This document shows, piece by piece, positions 33,286 through 45,500 of a DNA stretch of 64,000 nt. Below the pieces are notes generated by a model. The model made no database searches and had not been told where the DNA came from. It was given only the letters and a program-made list of their open reading frames with translations. The stretch spans positions 11,464,418-11,528,417 of the forward strand of contig CP034975.1 of the NCBI GenBank assembly GCA_004026145.2. Reading direction: 5' to 3'. Each line of letters opens with the position of its first letter. The stretch's first letter is position 1. This DNA is from Takifugu bimaculatus. Its lineage: Eukaryota > Chordata > Actinopteri > Tetraodontiformes > Tetraodontidae. The position numbers and the translations under genes were made by a program.

Positions 33286-36071
33286 TTAACAAAACTTCCC
33301 AAATACGGCGCCTTTACGATCCTCTCATTTAGAGCATTGAAGCAGGAAATCCAATGGAACACAAAATCAGAGTAATAAAATTTACAAAGAGAACGGTGGA
33401 AAACCCGATCCCTGGAATTTAAATGTGTTGCAGTCTCCACCCGACTGAGCGCCTCCCTCCAGCTCTTTGACGAGAAAAAAAAAAAAAAAAAACACTGGAC
33501 CGCATTACCACTGTGTTTCTCCGCTGGATCTCGACAAGTTCACAGACCGTAGCGTAGCTGTGTCCCTCCGCGGAACTACAAGTACTTGCACATGAGGTGC
33601 CACGACTGCTTCAAATAACAAACGACTCCCGTTTCCCCTCACACACAGATACGCAAATACAATGACAGCAAACACCTACAAATATATACTCAAACATAAA
33701 GGAACGATGAGTCTAAAAAAATCCAAGCTAAAATATATTAAGTAATAATTGTCCCACAGAAACCAGTAATGTTCTGCATTTTATTGTCAACCTGAAACAG
33801 ATTAATCTTAACAGCTACAGACACGAAGCTTTTGTGATTACATGCATAGTAAATTGGTGACTACTGTCAAGAAACAACTGGTTTTGATTTTTAAAAAAAA
33901 AGAAAAAAGAAGCATCCAGACCTGTTTGCAAGTATACCTACCCATTTAGGGTAAATAATATATATATGTAATACATATATTGTGTGCCGGATTGTGCCGT
34001 TTTTATTACCACACTCATGGTAATAGCCGATGTGTAACAAAAGAAATTAATAATTCTAATGAATAATGCTATAAAATAACCAGTATTAGGGCTCAAGCGC
34101 CGAACTGGCATCGGGACCCTATTGTTTCAATGATTTTCCTTTTCTTTGTTTTTGTTATTCTCCAGAACACATTTTACGCAACATGAAGGTGCTTGAAACT
34201 CAAGAAAATTTGCGCTCGTCCCTCCAAATTCGAGAGTAAAAATGTATTTTAGTTTCCGGACAGGTGTGTCCATAAATGGCTTTATGGCTCCACCTATGTA
34301 AAAGTTATCCAAGGTAAGTTTTCTGGGTCAACTGGACTGTTTTTCTTCTCTTCTTGAAGATCTTTCACCTTCTATCGAGAAGGCTTCTTCAGTTCTGAAC
34401 TTGCGGGGGACAGAGTTTGAAAATATAGCCCTTGTGGACCACTAGTATGCTAATGATCTGGGTGGTGGTCACCTGAGAGTTGTTGTACAGTTTTTCAGAC
34501 AGGCCCCCAGATATGGTTTGACCTATGACATTTGGTGGGTGTAATGTGCCAAAATGTACAAAAATGTTCAAAGAGCAGAAAATATTGTACATCTAATAGG
34601 AAGTGCACCATTTATAATTTAAACATGCCATTTTGATATGACATTGTCATTTCCAAGCCTCGTGCTTTAATGAACTATGCCTAGAGCTTTTATCAGATTC
34701 ATATTTGAAGGGGGCCCTAAGAAAATTATAAAAGGCAGGATGTCAATAAATGGCAAAAGGTGGTGCGTCTGGTGCTATCAACATATCGTATAAAAAGTGA
34801 CAGACAAATGTACATTTTGGATTATTTTTTTCTTCATAAGCAAACAGATTGCTGCAATCTGTCACATTTATTTGGGTATTTTGTGTCATTTTAGAGGAGT
34901 GTAATTTAATTAGGCTAATGTCATTTATTTACACAGTATAAAGTTGTTAAAACAAATTCTTGAAACATTTAATAATGTCAGCCAATTATAGGTTTTCTTT
35001 TGCAAAATTCAAAATTGATGAACTTCCTGAATTTTCTGACATTGCTGAGTCTGTAATTCTTTTAGAAATGTCTCCACTTTTTAGGAACATTGTAAGATAT
35101 CTGGAGACAACACTGTTCTCATAATTTTATTTTACTAATTCATTTTGGTATATCACAATGGGCATTATTGAGTTTGAAATTTTCATAGGTGAAATTGTGT
35201 CACAATGCTTGTCACAAACAGGGTGCAGTGATCATTTTATCCCAAAAATATCTTTAAAACATTAGGTGATCTTAATTATCTTCTTGCAGGTAACTGTTCA
35301 ACAGATTCTCCTTGCTTGGGAATTATGTTGCACATGTTATAACAAGACTATCTAACAGAATAATGGAGATACGACTTTTGCTCAGTTTTGATACAGTCAT
35401 ATTAAGTAATTTCCTCTCTTGCTACAAAGAATTCAATTATTTGATGAAAGCTATCCATAATGGTCTAATTCGTACAATTAAAATTAATTTCCAAATTCAA
35501 GAAGTACTAAGGATAGCTCCCACTTTTAATATAAAATGGTTATCATACGGATGTTAAATGTAATAATAAACATATAACACTTTTGTGAAAAAAAGAAAAA
35601 TAACACATCACTGTATTGTTTGCAGAGGGCATTGCTGTTACCGTTTAAATTTTGTATCAACAGTAAAATTAAAGAATTGCACGTTAAGGTTTTGCACAAT
35701 ATACGCTTAACAAATTTATACCCCTCTAGATTTTGAGACATTGAAAACAATACATTTATTTCACTACTGTATTCAATATTAGGTTCTGGACTCACCTGGA
35801 AGGATGTATATTGTGCAAAACTAAATGTAATAATACATTTAAATGTAAAAATATAATTAATAAGAAATAATAAGATCTGTGTACTCTATCAAAAGTGAGA
35901 AAATGTTAAATTATAGGAAACATGGTTTGAAGAAGAGTGTGCACATATGATTTTATCTTTAGTTTATCTTTTAACTTTATTTATTTCTTCTTTTTGTTGT
36001 TAGTTGTCTCGAATATCTTAATTAATACAAGTCCCAAAGTTTGTTCTACCTTTTGTCCGTCTGCTTTAGAC

Positions 36072-36073
<2 letters not shown>
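33286..36073. other. Intergenic space between jmjd1c and reep3
   Basis: A CpG-containing stretch (33,290-33,620) with an 18-nt A run (33,475-33,492) fits a promoter of jmjd1c. The remainder is AT-rich and includes repeat sequence at 34,085-34,620, listed separately. No gene is seen. Confidence 0.5.
34085..34620. mobile_element. Fish interspersed repeat with a Penelope 3' end nested in it
   Basis: 34,089-34,125 (ggctcaagcgccgaactggc, then atcgggaccctattg) and 34,495-34,560 (caggcccccagatatggttt, then gacctatgac) resemble two parts of one common fish repeat that I cannot classify. Between them, 34,310-34,490 (minus strand) matches the 3' part of the Penelope element at 24,515-24,700, including the hairpin block at 34,362-34,392. 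Confidence 0.55.

Positions 36074-36142
<69 letters not shown>
36074..36142. repeat. (GA)n microsatellite, 69 bp
   Basis: About 34 uninterrupted GA units, ending roughly 420 bp upstream of the reep3 start codon, where the first exon or core promoter should be. The Glu-Arg and Ser-Leu repeat frames through it are artefacts. Confidence 0.95.
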
Positions 36143-36150
<8 letters not shown>

Positions 36151-36560
36151 GTGCGAGTGTGTTTGTGTTCTTTTCAATAAAGTTTCCACACAAAAAAGAA
36201 ATAAGTGACCAATAATGTAAGCGCTTTCTGATGACGCCTTGGTACCTGAAATCCACCCTATTGTAGGAAGAAAGAGAGGAGTCGACCAGAGAAGAGAGTG
36301 ACGGAGGAAACGAGAGAAGTAAAATATGATTCTGGCGTTGACTAAATTAGTTTAAAGTTTATAAATAGGATCTCACTCATATAGTTTTGGTTACAAGAAT
36401 TGATATGAGACACCACAGTTTTAGGCATGCTGTTTGGTTGATTGAAGATATAATTAATTAGCTTTCGTTGGATTGATCTAAGTTTTGGCCCGAAGAAGTT
36501 CCCTACTGCACGGCTGATAATTGGTGCCTTCTTGATTTTGCATCACTGAAGAGAGAAAAT

Positions 36561-36592
36561 ATGGTGTCCTGGTTAATTTCCAGAAGTGTCGT
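36561..36592 (+). CDS. reep3: reep3 exon 1 (coding part)
   Basis: ATG begins MVSWLISRSV, the conserved REEP1-4 start. Donor GTAAGT at 36,593. The Val11 codon is split (phase 2). Confidence 0.92.
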
Positions 36593-39500
36593 GTAAGTAC
36601 GAAGTCGCCCGACAGTCAACTAAACTGAGTGTCATAAACAATGACCGAAAAGTTACGTTTTAGCTTTGTAGCTAACGTGGCTAACCACATTCAGGCTACT
36701 GTATGACGGGACTGACATATTTTTGTCTTCATTTCGCAACTCGAAATGATAGTTTGTTTTTCAGCGATGTCACAAAAACGTTGTTCATTTCTTGTCGGGG
36801 ACACCCATGACTTCTTTCAACTTGCTTAAAGGTCTATTGCTAATGTTACTTGGTTTATGGTTTTGATCGTCAAATTTTCCAGTAGCGTGGAGTTATGATG
36901 TACGCTGTACTCCACGCCAATGTTAGAGCTTCAGAAATGATAAGCCTTCGCAATAGCTCGTTTATTTATTTATTTTTTATAAATGGAAGTGCGATAACGT
37001 TAGCATCCCAAATATTACCAATTATATCCTGTTTTATAATCGATGTTTGAGTTGAATAGTCATACTTAACTTTTTACACATTAGCCCGATTGTTACATTG
37101 GAGGTTGTGAGGTGTTAAAGGTTTAATCAAAGGCTGGTTTTGCAATAACTAAATCATATTTATTTTTAATCCATACTCATAACGGCAAACCTTGGTTTGC
37201 AAGTAATGATTTCAGATTCATATGTATCTTTTGTACCTCTCCCTGCCCAGCCTTTTCATATTTAGGCATAACAGAGGGAAATAAATTGCAGGGGAAATTG
37301 AGGTGTACCATTTTATACCACCGCAAAAGCCAGCTCTTGGAAGGCAGCAAATTATTACATCTAATTAAACAACACTCTTATCTATATGTGTGTATTTTTA
37401 TTTATAATTTATAGTTTTATTTTCTTTCCTATGTCTTCATTGCTATTTATGTAGCTGATGTAGCCTCTGCCATTTTTTTGTGGAATCATGGGCAATAAGC
37501 CATACTCTGGGAGAAGATGCAGCTTTCATGGTAATTTTTTTGGCTTTGGCTGAATCCTTTTGAGAGTACAAACCCAAAATTAGTTTTCTTTTTATAATCC
37601 TGTCTCTGTTTTAAAGGGAATTTCAAGTCACGAAATTCTTTATTCTTGAAGCTCCAAATGAAGGACTCTCAGTCATCTATGGGTGTTCATAAAATTCCTT
37701 TTGTTTTATTATTCATTATTCATATTTTGTCAGTCTACTTACAATTTTCTCAAGTTTATTTTCCACAAATAGTGCATTTTATCATATATGCTTTACCTTT
37801 TGGCACTTCCTTAGGTAACTCTCGGTGATACTCACTTTTAAGTAAAGATAGATAAGGTTTGCACTCAGTGCTGTATTAAGTAGATTTGTATATTGTGACC
37901 ATACTGTAGGACACTCTCACTGCTCAGTGAGGAAAAGCCACATGTATGGCCTGGGAGAAAGGTCAATAGAATACATCTATTAAAATGACTCAGCTGCCTG
38001 TCACTCGTTTTTCCTGTTCTGGATTTTTTTAAACTGTGCTTGAGGAGCCCAGCAGCACCTGCTCCACCTTACACATAAACTAGACCAACAAGTACTTGAT
38101 ACACAATTGAGACATAAATGTACACCATTATCATAGGCTGGATGTATCAAAAAATTAATATATTTTCCAATAGTACTCAATATTAAGAATGCTATACACA
38201 GTTTATTTCACACTAGTGTTTTTACTTTAATAATCAGCATTTATGATCTGAACAGACAGCTGCTGCGAATGTATTGTGCCTCACCCAAATGTTAATAGTC
38301 TAAGTTGTATCGTTTCACATGTGGCTTTCTCACAGACATGCACTATTCTCTACCTTAACAGCATAACTGACATTCTTCCCATTGCTCAGTCTGCTGAGTG
38401 TTTAGAGCTACAAGAGAAAGTGGATTGGTGGCTAAAGCTAATCATGTTCATTAGGTTTTTACTCTCTCACTCACACACCTCTTATATCACGGAGTATTTC
38501 ATAGTAATGTGGGTTGTTGCTTGTTGATTATCAGTTACCTTTGCTGAGACTCTGCTGAGACTGAGCTCCCCACGCACACCTAACAGTGTGGGCGGGTTGC
38601 CGCCTGCCGCCCCTAAGGCGCCGGACAGTTTGCCAGAATCTTCTCGGAGCAGACCGAAAGTCTTCCTCCATAGCCTCACCGAACTCCTCCCATGCCCGAG
38701 TTTTTGCCTCCGCGACTGTCGCGGCTGCAACCCGCTTAGCCAACCTGTACCGGTCAGCTGCTTCCGGAGACCCACAGAGCAGCCATGACCTGTAGGCCTC
38801 TTTCTTCGGCCTAACGGCTCCCCTCATCTCTGGTGTCCACCATCGGGTACGGGGATTACCACCATGACCAGCACCAGCGGCCTTGCAGCCACAGCTTGCT
38901 ACAGCTGCCTCGAAAATGGCGGAGCGGAACATGGCCCATTCAGACTCAATGTCCCCTACTGCCCTCAGAATGCGGTTGAAGCTCTGTCAGAGGTGGGAGT
39001 TGAAGACCAGCCTGACGGGTTCCTCCACCAAGCGTTCCCAACAGACCCCCACTAAGCGTTTAAGCCTGCCATGTCCGCGAGGTGGTTCCCCCCCACCTGA
39101 TCCAACTCACCACCAGGTAGTGATCAGTTGACAGCTCTGCTCCTCTCTTCACCCGAGTGTCCAAAACATATGGCCGCAGATCAGCTGACACAACTATGAA
39201 GTCAATCATTGACCTATGGCCCAGGCCGTCATGGTGCCAAGAGCACCGATGAACAACCTTATGTTTGAACATAGTGTTAGTTATGGCCAAACTACGACTA
39301 GCACAGAAGTCCAATAACTGAACACCACTCTGGTTCTGATTGGGCAGACCGTTCCTCCCAATCACGCCCTTCCAGGTCACGCTGTCGTTGCCCACGTGAG
39401 CGTTGAAGTCTCCCAGCAGCACAATAGAGTCCCCAGTTGGGACACTGTCCAGCGTCCGTCCTAGATCCTCCAAAAAGGGTGGGTACTCTGAACTATTGTT

Positions 39501-42500
39501 TGGTGCATACGCAGAAACAACCGTCACAACCCGTTCCCCGACCAGAAGGCGCAGGGAAGCAACCCTTTCGCTTGACCGCGAGAACCCCAACGTCGAACTA
39601 GTGAGTGGGGGCAAGCAAAAAGCCCACCCCCACTCTCCGTCTCTCACCCTGAGCAACTCCAGCGCAGAAGAGTGTCCAACCCGCCTCAAGGACTTGGGTT
39701 CCTCTGGGCCGGGTTCGCGGCTTCCCTTTTAGATGTACCATGATAGGTCTTGTGAACCATTCTTTGTCTGACCCTTCACCTAGGACCAATCTGCCTTGGG
39801 AGACCCTACCAGGGGCAAACTGCCCCGGACAGCATAGCTCCCAGGCTCATTAGGGTATGCAAACTCCTCCACCACGATAAGGTGATGGTTCACGGATGGT
39901 TTACAATAGCTCATGATTCAATTTCCCAAAAACATCATCCACCTGAACACATGAACACCACAAAGACATACATAAGAAAAACAATAACACATGATAGTTT
40001 TTGCTTTAAACAAATGTAGCAAAATAGACACATGTTATTGTCTTAAATGTCTTTATAGCATTCATCTTTTTAGATGGACAATGTGTCTCTTCTACATGAA
40101 AGGTTATCAGGAATCAGTCCATAGTCAAATAGTTCTTAATGCCTAATGGAACAAACATTGCGCTGTATGTTAATGGTGCAAACACATTTTGTACTGTCTT
40201 TCACACAGATAACTAACTCAAAGGTGCTCACAACACCTGACTTCAAGTGATAATACTCATTTTGAACCTGTTTGTTTTTATGAGGGAAAGCAGTGCTAAC
40301 GTAAACATTTTAACATTTTGATTAATCCAAGCATTGGCGGCATCTAACATTAGCCTAACGCAGTGTTTTAAATAGTATACTGCCATCATGTGGAAAGTGC
40401 CAGTAGAACAAATGGCTTTCTTAATCATGATAAATTATTAGATTATTTATGTTTTAATGACTTTGAAAATTTAAAACATTTTATATTTGCAGAGAGTCGA
40501 GAATGGGTGCATAGAAATATACAGTTGGGTAGTGCATGCATTTGGGGCATATGTAATGTCAATAAGTTGGTGACAAGGATTCTAGTACTGCATATTTTTG
40601 TGAGTAGGCATACTGTTCAGACAATGTGTTGAGCAATTAGCTGGTTTCTGGTAGGCTGGGGAAGCTTGCATGAAAAGCTTCCAAGATCAAAGTGGCAATC
40701 AAATGTCTGTTTTGTTTAGAAATATTTCAAAGTGAAGCATGATGGCAACAACATGCAATGTCTGCAAAAATGGGGAATTCTGTGTGGTGGGAAGGAAAAA
40801 TGTGCACATTGGGATGACATGGTTTGCCAACATTGTCTTTGTGATCCCGAATAGACAGCGTGAATTAACAAGAAATTTCAATGTAAATATAAATTGTATT
40901 AATAAGCTTTTACATTTGTTTGCATCCATCATATTCAAGATTCGACAAGTGTTATTGTCCATCACATAGTTGCAGAGCTCAAATCATAAATGCAACAAAG
41001 ACATAAAAAAGCACATTTAAACTAATGACACGTGTCTGTTTTGCTTTCTTTAAAGCAAAACAACTGCCTCTCATTGATTCCAGTGTTTGTTTTACATCGT
41101 CTCTATATGTTGGAGAATGAATTTAAACTTAATTTTTAAACTTAAATCATTAACTAGCATCATTATCGCTACAAAACATCAGTGCTGTTAAACTTTTTCA
41201 AAGGAAAATGGCATATATGACTCAAGCATCTTCAATTTATGTATATTAATGTGCTTCAGAAAACTCAGACCTGCCATTTTTGCATCAGTGATGGCATGCA
41301 ATTTTAATTTTACAGAATAAATTTTAACAGCTGCAAGCAAGGCACTACCCTAATCCACCAAGGAATCATTTCTAAACTGTGGAAGCTGGAGCTACAGAGT
41401 GAGACTGAAATTAGGCTTACATGGAGGGTACATCCTAACAGCATCACAAGCATTTCTGATTGCCTATTTATTAAGACCCCGACACATATCAGAGTTATGG
41501 CGTAATGTAAAATGTGCATAATGGCAAAGGAACAACTTTTGAAAGGTTAAACATCAATGACCTATAGAGGGCATTCAGGACTGGCGAAATATAAGTTGGA
41601 TAAGGGCAAACCAAATTAAATTGAGACACAAATAACCTTTGTATTCAAAATTCAAAAACTATTTTCAATCACTTGGTAGCATAGAGCTCAAATCAAAAAT
41701 GACACAAGGGTTCTTTTTTTTGATTATTTTCTGAAGATTTTTTTTTCTGTCTTTGTGGCATATATGGTTTGAATTGTTACTATGTGACGGACAATGCTTT
41801 TTGAAAATTTAATCACCAGCTAGCAACATCATCACTACCAAACAAATATGTCAGTGCAGTGAAGTGTCTTCTTGGTGTTGTTGTGGCATTTTGTGCAGGG
41901 TCACTAAAAGTGAAATGGTTGTCTCGGCTTAGCTGCAATATCAAAGCTTTCCCAATAAATGACCTGATGATATTGATGTATGTGCATGTCATATTGTGAT
42001 TTTGTCATGGAAATCCTGTCAACGGAGACTGTTCCCTGAAGTGCAGAGACTTTTACCCCATTTTTTCAAATTAACAAATCTAAAGTGTAGCTACACGATT
42101 TTTAATGGAATCGTATACTTAAAGTACATCATCCTTGGGAAATCCCACAGATTAGGGATTGTTTATGCCCCCTGTGTAGTAATATGACACAGCTTTTTTT
42201 ATTCATCGTGACAGCACACTGACATGATCACGAGACCAGCAAGCTGCTCGGCTTCTGTGGAGAAATGATTCAGCAGCAGATTCTGTGCACTCTGCAGGAC
42301 ACAGTTACTTGTCGCAATATTGCCCACCTGGGTGTGTCTTATTATGAACTTTGAAACTTAATAGCTATAAGATCACTCAGCATTGGCTAATGCTCCCGAG
42401 TGTCTCCGACCCATTAGGATCCTGCTTTCAGTGTCAAAGCTTTCAGTGTGAAAGCAGTATGAGACGGAAACCATCTACAATGTATGCAGCTGGAACATCT

Positions 42501-45500
42501 GCAAAACATTTTAAAATGACAATGATGTCCTTGATCAGATCTGCAAATAAAGACATTACGGCCGATCATACACATTACATACATTGCAAAACATATTCAG
42601 ATCTGATATACAGCTGATCAGAGTGGCAGAAAGCCTAAAATGAACTACTCTTCATAGTGTCTCTTGCAACTTTCATTTTGCAGAGTTTGCATTCTGCAAA
42701 TCCCAAAGCAGTGACATTTTCATGACAGGAGCGGCCTTGTTTGTGTAGTCAGGACGCTATGTTGGAACAGGACATGCGGTGATTTACACCACCATCTTCT
42801 GGCAAAGAATACTATTCAACATACAGAATTTCCCCACATAAAGATCAGGATATATTAAAACTAGAACAGCTTGTCTTCTTAACCACTTTATCTCTTTTGG
42901 GGTCACGGAATCGGGTGCACAATATGGTCAAAGGCCGGGTCCATCCCTGGATTAGTCATTAGTTCATTGCGGGGTCCTACATGACCAGACCCATGAGCTG
43001 TGGGTGTGGTAATTTCCTCAATGGCACTTTCCCCCAATACCATGCTGGGGCTCGAACCACTCCAGACCACACCAGAACAGCTGTGTTAGAAACTCTGGTT
43101 GCACTGTGGATCATTTGTTAATCTACCCATCACAAGTGAGTCATTTGCAAGTCACTGTGAAGGTGACTGAGAATTTATTATTATTTTTTAATAAATACAT
43201 TTTATCTGTGTTTTAACAAGACAACATAGATAATATCTAACGTCCTGCTGTCCATTTGCTCCATTGCAGGCTGGTGTTTGGAACGCTCTACCCTGCATAC
43301 TATTCTTATAAAGCTGTTAAGACGAAAAATGTCAAAGAGTATGTAAGTACATCATATTTGGCAGACTTGCCTGGTTTTCATTCCATACAGGTGTATCATA
43401 CAACATACAAAGAATTTCATTTGAAGGTGCTTGTGCTTCATTAACAACTTTATATCCAAAGTAAAATGAACCAAGATCATATTGTAATTATAATTGATAT
43501 GTCTTTTGTTGTCGACACAATGCCTTATTGGTTAGTGTTATTGCCTCACAACTAAAACTGGCTTTTCTGTGTTAAGTTAGTAGGCTCCCTCCACATCTGT
43601 GACTGATTATCCATCTGACCTTGAAATTTCATTGTAAATTGTTTTTATTATTATTTTTGGTATAGTGTAATATAATAATGGCAGGAGGGGTAATATTCGG
43701 GATTTCTGACTGCATTTTTATTGTAAGACACGTGGAACAGACAGGTAGTAAATCCTCCTGTCATCCATGATGTCACATCCATTGTTTGCAAAAAGTAAAG
43801 CAATTCTTTGTATTGTGGAAAGACTTCCTGGTTACTCCACACATGCTTCAGAGCATCCGAAGCATGCAAAGCTAGAGTGAGGGCAAAAGATACTTTATAA
43901 TGCCCCTCAGACTGTTTGTCATTATCTGGCTTAAATGTTAGGTATTTCCCCAATGTGAAATGTGAAGCGTTTTGAGGTACGTTTGGTTTGGGCGCGTGTC
44001 TACCAATTGAGTTTTGTCACCATCCTTTTAACACTCTTTACCTACATTGAGGCTGTCCTCCAAATTTCCTCTGTTTTAACTCGCCATCATTAGTGACACA
44101 TAACACAGTCACATGTAGGTAGCTGCAGCGATTCATTTGGGAGCCATTGGGAAAAACTGCATTTGTTTGTGATAAAGCTTGTCAAATACAATGCGGGAAA
44201 AAAAAAAATCAGGCATGGTCTGTGCCTTCAGTCTTTTTGATGCCATTAGAAGTGAAGGATCATCGGCAATAAGTGGACAAGGATGTTGAAGAGTTCTAAA
44301 TAGTGTCAACATTATATTTTCATAAACAGAGTTCATTTGTAATTTCACTTTTTATTTAATTATTTAATGTAGCTGACTGATGTACTGTGTTAATTGGTCA
44401 GGAAAATGTCACAAAAATGGGAGACTAGTAAAATATTGCAAATACAGTAGGCTGTATTTCATTTTACTGCATTATTATTACTTGGTGGTAATAATTTACT
44501 GTAATTAGTATTTTAAACTGTTTTTACAGAAAATGAATCAAACTATTTTAAGCCCTTTCTGTGTTGTTGACTTGGTCAAGTGCGCTGTGATTTAGTGTAG
44601 ATACTAGCTGAACATGTATTATTATTATTGATATTTATTATACATTGTTCCTATTTGTTTTTGTAGGTACGATGGATGATGTATTGGATTGTGTTTGCTC
44701 TTTATACTGTGGCAGAGACCATCACTGACCTAACACTATCATGGTAAGCTTAACACACGATGAGGTGCTATTATTATCTACACAAAATTATACTGCTTTC
44801 ACTAACGCAGGCCAAACTGCCTTGGCTTAGCATTTGGACATTTTCACATTGCCAGCAATACCAGCTCTGACCTCCTGCTGAGAGTGGCTTGGCTGTTTTT
44901 TTCCCTCCCTCTCAGCTTTATTGCATCAACGTCATCATTACACCTATACATGCAATGAAATACTGCGAGGTAAACAATGGACAGCATGAATGTCAGCGAG
45001 GTGATGGTTAGCATTATTGTTTAGTGCTTTGCAAGTTTGCCCAATTTGCAGAGTTTACAAGCACAGTGCAGGTTAAACAATGTCCGAGCAATAATTTAGC
45101 AAATGCAGATGGAATTCATGACTAGAAAGGTTTTAATGGATGAAATTTGACGATTTTGGCGAATATATTGCTCCATTGATTGGGCTACTAAGCGAAGGAG
45201 TAAATCCCAAAGAATTTGTCTAAACACATTTTTGAAAATAAATTTACATTAGCAAATAATGTGTCTGTGTGAGTCTTGAATTCCTGAGGATGAGCAGTAA
45301 AGGATGCACAGAGAGCTGGAGAGCTCTCTGGAGGTTTAGCCAGTGCTGAGTTCATAATAAGGCCACTCTCTGTGTCATAAGGTGTTAATATAGCCATAAA
45401 TAACTGCCCCGCACTATTCCAAAATCTGCCGCCATATCTCTTCTTCTCCCCAGAAACTGAGCAGTTTATGATCCTTGTCAGTTCATGATCTATAAAGTTA

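Larger units (their letters stand above)
36593..43269 (+). other. reep3 intron 1, 6.7 kb
   Basis: It contains an antisense Rex-Babar fragment (38,535-39,900) and a SINE (42,890-43,085). The rest is AT-rich with nothing recognisable. Confidence 0.8.

Noticed and set aside
35937..36256. Open frames on both strands with long Arg-Glu or Ser-Leu repeats
   Set aside because: They are translations of the GA microsatellite and have no family or splice context.
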